From Myxococcales bacterium (GTDB lineage Bacteria > Myxococcota_A > Polyangia > Nannocystales > Nannocystaceae), in NCBI GenBank assembly GCA_020633295.1, contig JACKDW010000009.1, positions 62,001 through 126,000 on the forward strand: a DNA stretch of 64,000 bases. The letters run 5' to 3'. Both the position numbers and the translations under genes were made by a program. This document shows positions 1-10,914 of this stretch, in pieces; the stretch's first letter is position 1, and each line of letters starts with the position of its first letter. Below the pieces are notes generated by a model. The model was not told the origin of the DNA, ran no database searches, and worked only from the letters and a program-made list of their open reading frames with translations.

Positions 1-1
1 A

Positions 2-907
2 GATCGCGTCCCGCTGCCGCAGCCGGTCACGCTGTTTCACCCGGTCGACCGGCGCCCGCTCGTCATCTACCCGTGGGAGGGCGTGACGGTGATCGGCACC
101 ACCGACCTCGATCACCCGGACGAGCTCGACCGCGAGCCGGCGATCAGCGGCGAGGAGGTCGCCTACCTCATGCAGGTGATGACGCTGCTGTTCCCGACGC
201 GCCACCTGACGCTCGACGACATCGTAAGCACCTGGTCGGGCGTGCGCCCGGTGATCGGCTCGGGGCACAAGGACCCGTCGAAGGAGTCGCGCGACCACGC
301 CGTCTGGATCGAGCGCGGGCTGCTGACCGTCACCGGCGGCAAGCTGACGACCTTCCGCCTGATCGCGCTCGACGCCCTCAACAAGGCGCGCGACGTGCTC
401 GGCGACGAGGTGCGCGTCGACACGCTCAAGCCCGATCACCCGGTGCTCGACGCGGTCGACCCGGCGCCGCTGATCGAGGCGATCGCCGAGACGCTCGCGG
501 AGCCCGGGGAGTCCGCGCTCGACCCCAGGGGCTGGCAGCAGCGCCTGCTCGGGCGCCACGGCGCCGACGCGGCCGCGGTCGTGCGCGCGGCCGAGCCGGT
601 CGAGGGCGCCGCGACGCCGCTCGAGCGCGTGCCCGGCACGACGGTGACCTGGGCTGAGCTGCAGTGGGCGGCGCGCCACGAGGCGGTGGTGCACCTCGAC
701 GACCTGCTGCTGCGGCGCACGAGGATCGGGCTGTGCGTGGCTCAGGGCGGCGCGGCGCTGCTCGGGCGCGTGCGCGCGTGCTGCCAGCCCGCGCTCGGCT
801 GGGACGACGCGCGCTGGGATCGCGAGCTGGCGCGCTACCAGGACCTCTGGCGCGGGCGGTACAGCGTCCCGCCGCGCGAGCGCGTCCCCGCCTGGACGAC
901 GACGTAG
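2..907 (+). CDS. glpD: Glycerol-3-phosphate dehydrogenase, C-terminal part (cut by window start)
   Basis: FAD-dependent oxidation of glycerol-3-phosphate to dihydroxyacetone phosphate at the inner membrane. The frame is open from the first bases, so the N-terminal FAD-binding part lies outside the window and 301 residues are visible. The visible part has the GlpD landmarks in order: the PWEG/GTTD substrate-domain strand, the EPAISGEEV helix, the VRPVIGSG turn and the TVTGGKLTTFR segment that closes the FAD site, followed by the helical C-terminal DAO_C-type domain. An FGGY kinase follows 58 bp downstream in the same direction, which fits a glycerol catabolic unit. No internal start should be used; an apparent start near base 83 is only the first in-frame GTG. 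Confidence 0.93.
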   Translation, partial: DRVPLPQPVTLFHPVDRRPLVIYPWEGVTVIGTTDLDHPDELDREPAISGEEVAYLMQVMTLLFPTRHLTLDDIVSTWSGVRPVIGSGHKDPSKESRDHAVWIERGLLTVTGGKLTTFRLIALDALNKARDVLGDEVRVDTLKPDHPVLDAVDPAPLIEAIAETLAEPGESALDPRGWQQRLLGRHGADAAAVVRAAEPVEGAATPLERVPGTTVTWAELQWAARHEAVVHLDDLLLRRTRIGLCVAQGGAALLGRVRACCQPALGWDDARWDRELARYQDLWRGRYSVPPRERVPAWTTT

Positions 908-965
908 CGGCCGGGTCGCTTTGGCGCCGCTTCCCGTGGCGCGCGCGCGGGTGTAGGTTCACGGG

Positions 966-2528
966 ATGGCGGGGCCGGATGACCTGATCCTGACGATCGA
1001 CAACGGCACCCAGAGCGTGCGCGCGATCGTCTTCAACGGTCGCGGCGAGCTCCTCGATCGCGTCAAGGTCGAGCTCGAGCCGTACTTCTCGGAGCACCCC
1101 GGCTGGGCCGAGCAGCGCGGCGAGTACTACTGGGACCAGCTGTGCGCCGCGACCCAGCAGCTGTGGGCGCAGGGGGTCGTGCAGCCGGGGCAGATCACCG
1201 GCGTCGCCGTGACGACGCAGCGCGGCACGGTCGTGCACGTCGACCCCGAGGGCAACGCGCTGCGGCCCGCGATCACCTGGCTCGACCAGCGACGCACCGA
1301 GGGCCTGCGGCCCGTGGGCGGCGCCTGGGGCCTGCTGTTTCGGACTGTCGGCGCGACGCCGCTCGTGCGCCGCTTCCAGGAGAACGCGGAGGGCATGTGG
1401 GTCGCCCGCAACCAGCCCGAGATCCACGCGCGCGCGCACAAGGTGCTGCTGCTGTCGGGCTACCACGTGCGCCGGCTGTGCGGGCGCTTCGTCGACTCGG
1501 TGGCCGCGCAGGTCGGCTACCTGCCCTTTGATTACAAGCGCCAGCAGTGGGCGGGCCCGCGCGACTGGAAGTGGGGCGCCGCCGGCATCCGCCGCGAGCA
1601 GCTGCCCGAGCTCGTGCCCGCCGGCGGCCGGCTCGGCGAGATCACGGAGGAGGCCGCGCGCGCGACGGGCATCCCCGCCGGCACGCCGCTGATCGCCGCG
1701 GCCGCCGACAAGGCCTGCGAGGTGCTCGGCAGCGGCGGCCTCGACCCCGACGTCGCGTGCCTGAGCTTCGGGACCACCGCGACGGTCAACACGACGACGA
1801 CGCGCTACCACGAGGTCGTGCGCCTCGTGCCGCCGTGGCCGGCCGCGGTGCCCGACGCGTACAACAACGAGATCATGCTGTACCGCGGCTTCTGGATGGT
1901 CAGCTGGTTTAAAGAGCAGTTCGGGCTGCGCGAGCGCCAGGAGGCCGCCGCGCGCGGCGTCGCGCCCGAGTCGCTGTTCGACGAGCTGGTCCGCGACATC
2001 CCGCCGGGCTCCATGGGCCTGACGCTGCAGCCGTTCTGGTCGCCGGGCATCCCCGAGCCCGGGCCGGAGGCCAAGGGCGCGGTCATCGGCTTCGGCGACG
2101 TGCACACGCGCGCGCACCTCTACCGCGCGATCCTCGAGGGCCTGGTCTACGGCCTGCGCGCGGCCAAGGAGCAGATCGAGCGGCGCAGCGCCGTCCGCCT
2201 CCGCCGCCTGCGGATCGCCGGCGGCGGCTCGCGCAGCGACGTCGCCATGCAGGTCGCCGCGGACATCTTCGGGCTGCCCGCCGCGCGCCCGCACGTCGAC
2301 GAGGCCTCGGCCCTGGGCGCGGCGATCGACGCGGCGGTCGGCCTCGGGATCCACCCGGACTTCCCGGCCGCGATCAAGGCGATGACGCGCCCGGGCGTGG
2401 TGTTCGAGCCGCGCGCCGAGGCGCAGGCGGTCTACGACCAGCTCTACCGCCGCGTCTACCTGCCGATGTACGCGCGCCTGCGGCCGCTGTACCAGGCGAT
2501 CCGCGAGATCACGGGCTACCCGGAGTAG
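966..2528 (+). CDS. FGGY-family carbohydrate kinase, probably glycerol kinase-like
   Basis: ATP-dependent sugar or polyol kinase of 520 residues, the usual FGGY length. The N-terminal phosphate-binding loop reads DNGTQSVRAIVF, where classical GlpK has DQGTTSSR. The substrate strand is TWLDQRR, the probable catalytic Asp sits in AAADKACEVLG, the adenosine loop is SFGTTATVN, and the FGGY C-terminal signature GGGSRSDVAMQ is near residue 410. Its place just behind glpD argues for glycerol as substrate. The loops differ enough from GlpK that another polyol cannot be excluded, so no symbol is given. It is probably cotranscribed with glpD. The gene ends in a convergent arrangement with the dehydrogenase on the other strand. 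Confidence 0.85.
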   Translation: MAGPDDLILTIDNGTQSVRAIVFNGRGELLDRVKVELEPYFSEHPGWAEQRGEYYWDQLCAATQQLWAQGVVQPGQITGVAVTTQRGTVVHVDPEGNALRPAITWLDQRRTEGLRPVGGAWGLLFRTVGATPLVRRFQENAEGMWVARNQPEIHARAHKVLLLSGYHVRRLCGRFVDSVAAQVGYLPFDYKRQQWAGPRDWKWGAAGIRREQLPELVPAGGRLGEITEEAARATGIPAGTPLIAAAADKACEVLGSGGLDPDVACLSFGTTATVNTTTTRYHEVVRLVPPWPAAVPDAYNNEIMLYRGFWMVSWFKEQFGLRERQEAAARGVAPESLFDELVRDIPPGSMGLTLQPFWSPGIPEPGPEAKGAVIGFGDVHTRAHLYRAILEGLVYGLRAAKEQIERRSAVRLRRLRIAGGGSRSDVAMQVAADIFGLPAARPHVDEASALGAAIDAAVGLGIHPDFPAAIKAMTRPGVVFEPRAEAQAVYDQLYRRVYLPMYARLRPLYQAIREITGYPE

Positions 2529-2529
2529 C

Positions 2530-2545
2530 GGGGCGCGAGCGCCCG
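2530..2545. terminator. Short GC stem between convergent genes
   Basis: GGGCG and CGCCC arms around a CGAG loop lie just behind the kinase stop and 40 bp before the stop of the convergent dehydrogenase. There is no T-tract. Its position between two stops suggests a bidirectional end, but the stem is short. Confidence 0.3.
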
Positions 2546-2586
2546 TCGCCGAGCGAGTGGTCCTTCAGGACAGGTAGCTGCGCGGC

Positions 2587-3375
2587 TCACTTCGGCGCGA
2601 AGCGGGGCGCGAGCCGGCGCATGAGGCCGGGGGCGAGGCGCGAGACGGGCAGCGCCATCAGCTCCTTGCCGCCGACGTGCAGCTCGGGCGTGCCGCGCTC
2701 GATCGCGGTCACGATCTTCGCGGCGCAGCGCGCGGCGGAGATGCCCTGCTCGACGCCCGCGTCCGCGACGCCGTGGGTGCGGCCCTGGCCCGCGACGGCG
2801 GCCCGCGCGATGTTGGTCTGCACGTAGCCCGGGATCACGACGCAGACCTCGACGCCGGTGCCGTGCAGCTCGGCCCGCAGCGCGTCGAACCAGCCGCGCA
2901 CCGCGAACTTGCTCGCGTTGTAGGTCGAGCGCAGCGGCGTGGCGATGTAGCCGGCGAGGCTGCCGACGATCACGACGACGCCGCGCCCGCGCGTGATCAT
3001 CCCCGGCGCGGCGAGGCGCGTGAGCGCGACCGGGGCCATGAAGTTGAGCTCCATGAGCGCGCGGACCTCCTCCATCGTGGTCTCGAGCGCGCGCGCCCGC
3101 TGCGAGCGGCCGGCGTTGTTGAGCAGCACGTCGACGGGGCCGAACGCGGCCTCCGCTTCGGCGTGGGCCTCCGCGAGGGTCTCCGGGCGCGTGAGGTCGA
3201 CGGGCACGGTCGCGACGCGCTCGGGCCCGTGCTCATCGAGGAGCGCCGCGAGCTTGTCCTCGCTGCGCGCCGACGCGACCACCCGCGCGCCGCGATCGAT
3301 CAGCGCCGGCACGAGCGCCGCGCCGATGCCCGAGGAGGCGCCCGTGACCCATACGACTCGTCCGTCGAGCTTCAT
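2587..3375 (-). CDS. Short-chain dehydrogenase/reductase
   Basis: Classical SDR of 262 residues, NAD(P)-dependent, cytoplasmic; substrate unknown. Motifs: TGASSGIG cofactor loop at residues 11-18, an Arg-rich stretch after strand 2 that suggests NADP preference, NNAG at 86-89, catalytic Ser139 in the GSLAG strand and the YNASK pair Tyr152/Lys156. The C-terminus has a basic RRLAPRFAPK tail resembling DHRS7-type membrane-associated members. The ATG at 3375 begins right before the cofactor strand, as expected. It is convergent with the FGGY kinase. Upstream on the same strand lies the GNAT gene, separated by 65 bp, so the two may be cotranscribed. Confidence 0.9.
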   Translation of the reverse strand: MKLDGRVVWVTGASSGIGAALVPALIDRGARVVASARSEDKLAALLDEHGPERVATVPVDLTRPETLAEAHAEAEAAFGPVDVLLNNAGRSQRARALETTMEEVRALMELNFMAPVALTRLAAPGMITRGRGVVVIVGSLAGYIATPLRSTYNASKFAVRGWFDALRAELHGTGVEVCVVIPGYVQTNIARAAVAGQGRTHGVADAGVEQGISAARCAAKIVTAIERGTPELHVGGKELMALPVSRLAPGLMRRLAPRFAPK

Positions 3376-3440
3376 GGCCCGCAGGCATGCCCGCGGCGGC
3401 GCTTTCGGTCAACCGCTCCAGCTCGGATCGGATGAGCCCA

Positions 3441-4042
3441 TCAGGACAGGTCCGCGCGCGCGCGGCCGAGGCCGTCGCAGCCGCGCGGCGGGGGCGGGGC
3501 GGCGATCCGGCCGTCGCGGACCCAGCGGAGCGGCGCGCGCGCGCGCCCAGGTCGACGCGCGCGCGCGCGCGGGCTCCACCCGCAGCGCGCTCGAGCGCGG
3601 CCGCGTCGTCGGCGTTCGCCGTCCAGACGCGCGCCTCGCAGCGGTCGTAGCCGCGGCGGCGCAGCGACCAGCACGCGTGCTCGAGCAGCGCCGGGATCAG
3701 CGAGCCGCCGCCACGCTCCGGGCGCGCGCTCAGGTGCACGAGCCGGGCGACGCGCGGCTCGTAGAGCTCGGCGGGGGCGCGCCGCCAGCCGGCGTCGTCG
3801 AGGCGGACGCAGGCGACCGCGGCGACTTGACCTGACCGAAGCGCCACGTACACGCGGTAGTCGCTGCTGCTCGCCAGGCGCGAGACCGCGGGCTCGCCCG
3901 GGAGCGCGCTCGCGCCCGGGAGCGCCGTGAACTCGCGCTGGCCGTGGACCGCCGTGAAGCGGATCCCCTCGTCGCCCGGCGCTGGCGGGCGCGCGCGGTA
4001 CAGGTCGCGGAGAAACACTTGGTGCAGCCGGCTGTGGTTCAC
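3441..4042 (-). pseudogene. GNAT-like N-acetyltransferase with a frameshift near its C-terminus
   Basis: The GTG start at 4040-4042 is preceded by a strong GAGAGGAGG ribosome site. The protein shows an acetyltransferase-like strand (YVALRSGQVAAVACVRLDD), a helix after VHLSARPERGGGSLIPALLEHA that matches the acetyl-CoA loop position, and RGYDRCEARVW. The frame then breaks in a long alternating GC run at about 3536-3575. The GNAT-like end (APLRWVRDGRIA) continues in the neighbouring frame and stops at 3441. Without the shift the product would run on into the dehydrogenase gene as low-complexity Arg/Ala. Either the gene is frameshifted or the GC run carries a sequence indel. Substrate unknown. 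Confidence 0.6.
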
Positions 4043-4418
4043 GGCGGTCCTCCTCTCGATCCGGAGCGCGTCCGGTCGTGCTCTGTTGTCGCGTTCGCGC
4101 GGCGCGGGGCGCCCCGTGAGATCTGACGTGCCACACGATCGCCGCGGGTGTCCACCGCGGCGCTCGCGATCGCAGCGCCTTCACTCGCTGCCAGAACGGT
4201 TCGCGAGCCCACGCCAACCGCGTTATCCGCGATCGACTCGCGGGTCCCGCACCGTCGTATCGGCCGAATTCTGGCGCGTTCGCGGGAGATCGCCGTTGCA
4301 TCTACACGCGCTCGCGGGCGCGCGAGCTTCGCGCGACGTCCCACGACGCGATCGCCTGGGCACGCGGGACTCGATATGCTGGGCGACGCCGTCGGTCTCG
4401 GTAGGGAGGGACTCCAGC
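4043..4418. other. Divergent intergenic region, no gene seen
   Basis: 376 bp between the divergent GNAT and SRPBCC genes. It must carry both promoters and the two ribosome sites (GAGGAGG for the left gene, GGGAGGGA for the right). No convincing dyad, RNA or small coding frame was found. Confidence 0.5.
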
Positions 4419-4901
4419 ATGGCCATCGAGTTCACCATTGAAGAGCGCGTCGTCGCGGCGCCCCACGCCGTGTTCTCCGTCGCCACCGATCTCGAGAACG
4501 TCGGGCGCTGGATGCCCAACTTCGTCCGCGTCGAGCGCTTGACCGACGGTCGCTTCGGCGTCGGCACGCGCTGGCGTGAGACTCGAAAGATGTTCGGCGC
4601 CGAGGCGACCGAGGAATTCGAAGTCACGCGCTGCGATCCGCCGCGGCGCGTCGAGCTGTTCGTCGACGGGCGGAAGGGCTCGTCGAAGCGCGGCGCCTAT
4701 CGCTTCGTCTACCGCTTCAAGTCCAGCGACGAGGGCACGCGGGTCACCCTCAACGCCTCGATCGACGCGCCGGGCCTCTTGTGGAAGCTGCTCGGGAAGA
4801 TGTTCGTCGGCTCGTTCAAGAAGGCCTGCGCCAAGGACCTCGGGGCCATGCGCGCGTACATCGAGGCGCGCGCCTTCGAGGACACCCGGATCCCGGCCTG
4901 A
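4419..4901 (+). CDS. SRPBCC (START-like) family protein
   Basis: A 160-residue helix-grip protein of the polyketide-cyclase/dehydrase-like SRPBCC superfamily, which binds hydrophobic ligands in a cavity; ligand unknown. Typical features are the opening beta strand FTIEERVVAAPHAVFSVATD, the WMPNF segment after helix 1, the central strand pairs and the long C-terminal helix with MRAYIEARA. The ATG at 4419 is chosen because the fold begins there and GGGAGGGAC lies just upstream. The open frame extends further left but looks non-coding. No clear operon partner: the next gene starts 427 bp away. Confidence 0.82.
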   Translation: MAIEFTIEERVVAAPHAVFSVATDLENVGRWMPNFVRVERLTDGRFGVGTRWRETRKMFGAEATEEFEVTRCDPPRRVELFVDGRKGSSKRGAYRFVYRFKSSDEGTRVTLNASIDAPGLLWKLLGKMFVGSFKKACAKDLGAMRAYIEARAFEDTRIPA

Positions 4902-5328
4902 GCGAGTCCGACCCTCGCGTGCGCGTGCGCGCCCGCGAGCTCGCGCCGCGCCCGGGCGCCGCGGCTCGCGGGGACCGCTCGAGGTCACGGGTCCGCGTGC
5001 GGCCCTCGTCACGCTCGAGCGCTCGCCGAGTCTTGCGTGCTCGCGGCGCACCGGCGCAGGCGCTTCCCGGCGCAGGCGAAGCCGCTCGCGATCGTCGTGA
5101 CCTGGTCCGTGGGCCTGCCCGCGTGAGCCTTCCTTCGTCGGTCGCGTCGTCGGCGAGCCCTTCGAAGCGGCCCGCTGTGGCCGTCGACGCGGGGCGGCGG
5201 CGCCGAAGCGCTCGCGCGCGCGCGCGCGTCACGGGCGAGCTCGAGCCCCGGCGGGGTCCGGCGAACGCGGGTCCCGGCCGCGCCTGAGCGCTCGTGCCCA
5301 GATCGCACATGCGGTAGGCTCGCGCGCG
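4902..5328. other. Intergenic region, no gene seen
   Basis: 427 bp of GC-rich DNA between the SRPBCC gene and the kinase-ATPase gene. Open frames here are Arg/Ala-rich and have no ribosome site. No dyad or RNA structure was recognised. Confidence 0.5.
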
Positions 5329-8111
<2,783 letters not shown>

Positions 8112-8115
<4 letters not shown>

Positions 8116-9152
8116 CCGATGGCGGAGCCTGGCGCGGGCGGGGTGAGGGCGGTCGCGCGACGGTCTACCAGCAGGGCTCCGACGTGCCGGTGCATCAGCT
8201 CTCCGACGACCCGGTGCTGCACTACGAGCTCCGACCCCGGAGCGCGCTCGAGAGCGACGCGCGGCCGCGCGGGTCAGAGCCCGGGACGGGGCGCCGCTAC
8301 CGGGTGACGATCAACGAGCACGGCGCGCGCGGCCCGGCGCACCCGCTGCGCAAGGCGCCCGACGTCTTCCGGATCGTGTTCGTCGGCGGCTCGACGCTCT
8401 ACGGCGCCGGCGTCGACGACGACGAGACCATGGCCGCGTCGCTCGAGCGGGCGCTCAACGAGCGCGCGGCGCTCGGTCGCCGCGTCGAGGTCTGGAACTT
8501 CGGGACGTCGGCCTACAACCTGCTGCAGGTCACGCGCGTCGCCGAGCGCTCGCTCGAGCGCCTCGACCCCGATCTCGTGCTCGTCCAGCTCTTCAACGAG
8601 AACCGCCGGGCGTTCCTCGTCAAGGACCAGGCGCCGCAGGACGCGGTGCTCCGCTTCGTGCACAAAGACCCCTACTTCGTCCGCGAGCACGCGTCGGCTC
8701 GACCCCTCAACGCGGCCGCGCTGCGCTGGAGCGCGCTCTACCGATCGTACGCCGCGCTGGTGATCCTCCCGGGCGTGGACGTCCAGCCAGAGTCGGTCGT
8801 CGGCCTCAGCGTCGAGGCGGTCGCGCGCCTGCGGGCGCGCGCGGCCGCGCGATCGATCCCGCTCCGCTTCATCCCGATCCCGGCCATGCGCAGGTGCTTC
8901 CCGGTCGCGGTCTGCGACGACCTCCCCTCCGAGCACGTGCTCGTCATGAACGTCCCGGGGCGCGCGCCCGAGTTCTACGAGGTGCACCCGCCGGCGCCCG
9001 TGCTCGCCGAGTACGGGCGGATCATCGCGGACTGGTTGGTCGCGGACCCGTCGCTGGGGCTCGCCGGACCGGGCGCGTCGATGAGCGCGCCGACCGGGGC
9101 CTCGACGGGCGCGCCCGACCACGAAGAAAAAAACCAGCCGCGCCGCAATTGA
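8112..9152 (+). CDS. SGNH/GDSL-type hydrolase, N-terminus uncertain
   Basis: The conserved part begins around 8163 (VYQQGSDV, then VHQLS, then PVLHYELRP). The nucleophile block reads VFVGGSTLYGAGV, a middle block WNFGTSAYNLLQ and NENRR follow, and VHPPAPVLAEYGR supplies the late His, as in cell-wall or polysaccharide SGNH esterases. The first conventional start in frame (GTG at 8184) falls inside the conserved segment. The upstream frame stays open to 8112 but lacks the signal or membrane segment such proteins usually have. The true start is therefore lost, frameshifted or non-standard. The C-terminal tail repeats APTGASTGAP. The kinase-ATPase gene ends just upstream. Confidence 0.72.
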
Positions 9153-9277
9153 TCGCGGGGCCCGTCGGACCTCAGGGGGGAGAGCGCGCGACGCCTCGCG
9201 CGGCGCCACCGAGACGGGCGCCGCCGCGGCGCTCGCCCGCGCTCCGTACCGACTCTCGACCACGGAGAACGACGATC

Positions 9278-10879
9278 ATGTCCCGCACACCACGCCTCCT
9301 CCCCGCGCTCTCGCTCGCGCTCGTCACCCTCGCCGCCGTCCTCGGCGGCGCCTGCGACGAGCAGGCGCCGGCCCGCTCGCCCGTGTTCCGCGACGCGCCC
9401 GCGCTCGTCGACGAGATCGAGCGCTGCATCCCGAGCTGCGCCGTCGACGACTCGCGCGTGCTCGCGATCTCGACGACGGGCACCGGCACCATCGCCGACA
9501 TCGACATGAGCTTCCTCGTCATCGCCGACGGCGACGTGCGCGACCTCGAGGTCTTCATCTTCGACGGCGACACCGCCGACACCGACGCGGACGGCCTGCA
9601 CCACTGGGACCTCGGCAGCCCGCAGCTCGCCCCGCAGCTCGCGTACAAGCTCTACGAGCTGCCGAACGCCGACGGCACGGGCGCCGCGCTCGTGCTCACC
9701 GAGAGCAGCGTCGGCATGCCCGACAACGCCTGGCACCCGCTCTCGACCCCGGTCTCGGAGAGCGCGCGGCGCTCGGACGGGCGCTACTACTACCGCCTCG
9801 ACGTCGAGATCACGGACCCGCAGGCCCACGGCGTCGCCGGCTTCAAGGTCGGCACGCGCGCCGACACCTCGATCCTGACGACGCCCGGGCAGCCCTTCGC
9901 GTTCATAGCGAGCATCGGCGGGCTCGGCGACGCGCTCGCGGTCTGGCCCGACTACGCGGAGACCGGCCTCGACGGGCCGTCGAATTACGACGGCACCTTC
10001 GACTTCTTCTTCCGCGTGCCCGAGGGCCTCGGCGAGTTCACGCTCGTCGACGGCGACCTCGATCGCAACCTCGACACCGACGACCCCAACACGCCCAACG
10101 ACGGCTACCCGTTCCTGCCCGCGATCCACGGCGACCCGGAGCCCGAGGGCGTCGCGGTCGGCGGCGGCGGGCTCACGGGCGCGCCCAACGACGACTCGAC
10201 GATCGCGCACATGCGCCGCTCGCCCGACGTCTTCTACGACGTGGTCGGCCCGCTCGAGCTGCCCGAGGCCGCGCGGATCGTCGCGACCAACGACAACCCC
10301 ACGGGCCACCGCGAGTACGAGCGCTTCGTGATCTCGGCCGAGACCGACGACCCCGCGCTCGTCGACGTGTTCTGGCCGCAGGCCGAGGGCGAGACGATCC
10401 CCGGGGGGACCTACGCGGTCAAGCTCCAGGGCATGGACATGCACAACTTCAACATCTGGTACTCGCCCTACTACGGGCTGTGCGTGGAGACAGGCGGCGA
10501 GCCGTGCTGCCAGGACGGCGAGTGCGACGCGATCAGCGAGGGCTGCACGCCGGGCTACTGGAAGAACCTGGGCAAGCACGGCGACGAGTGGGGCGCGCTG
10601 GATCCCGCCGCGCTCGTGGACGAGGTGTTCGGGATCAGCAACAGCGTCGACGGCGAGCTCGAGCTCCACGCGGCGCTGACGCTGGGCGGCGGCGGCGAGC
10701 GAGCGCTGCTGCGCCACGCGGTCGCGGCGCTGCTGAGCGCGCGGCACCCGGACGTGAATTACCTGTACCGCCCGGAGGATGTCGTCGCGATGGTGCAGGG
10801 CGCCTACGCGAGCGGCCAGCACGAGGCGGTCAAGAACCTGCTCGACGTCGCCAACAACGCCGGCTGCGGCCTCAGCTGA
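9278..10879 (+). CDS. Secreted lipoprotein with a C-terminal CTPGYWKN module
   Basis: 533 residues. The ATG at 9278 follows CGGAGAAC and begins a classical lipoprotein signal ending LGGAC, so the mature protein is anchored at the outer face of a membrane. The central 400 residues are Asp/Gly-rich and beta-like with no recognised family. After residue 415 comes a Cys cluster (CVETGGEPCCQDGECD) and then SEGCTPGYWKNLGKH, a module known from many secreted bacterial proteins of unknown function, followed by a helical tail and a final Cys. Function unknown. It is convergent with the DNA methyltransferase, with a perfect stem-loop between the two stops. Confidence 0.85.
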   Translation: MSRTPRLLPALSLALVTLAAVLGGACDEQAPARSPVFRDAPALVDEIERCIPSCAVDDSRVLAISTTGTGTIADIDMSFLVIADGDVRDLEVFIFDGDTADTDADGLHHWDLGSPQLAPQLAYKLYELPNADGTGAALVLTESSVGMPDNAWHPLSTPVSESARRSDGRYYYRLDVEITDPQAHGVAGFKVGTRADTSILTTPGQPFAFIASIGGLGDALAVWPDYAETGLDGPSNYDGTFDFFFRVPEGLGEFTLVDGDLDRNLDTDDPNTPNDGYPFLPAIHGDPEPEGVAVGGGGLTGAPNDDSTIAHMRRSPDVFYDVVGPLELPEAARIVATNDNPTGHREYERFVISAETDDPALVDVFWPQAEGETIPGGTYAVKLQGMDMHNFNIWYSPYYGLCVETGGEPCCQDGECDAISEGCTPGYWKNLGKHGDEWGALDPAALVDEVFGISNSVDGELELHAALTLGGGGERALLRHAVAALLSARHPDVNYLYRPEDVVAMVQGAYASGQHEAVKNLLDVANNAGCGLS

Positions 10880-10885
10880 CCGGCG

Positions 10886-10914
10886 CGCGCGAGCCCCCAT
10901 CCGGGGCTCGCGCG
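10886..10914. terminator. Perfect 12-bp stem-loop between convergent genes
   Basis: CGCGCGAGCCCC (10886-10897) pairs without mismatch with GGGGCTCGCGCG (10903-10914) across a 5-nt loop. It lies between the stop of the lipoprotein (10879) and the stop codon of the convergent methyltransferase (10915-10917), the position of a bidirectional terminator. There is no U-tract, as is common in very GC-rich genomes. Confidence 0.7.
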
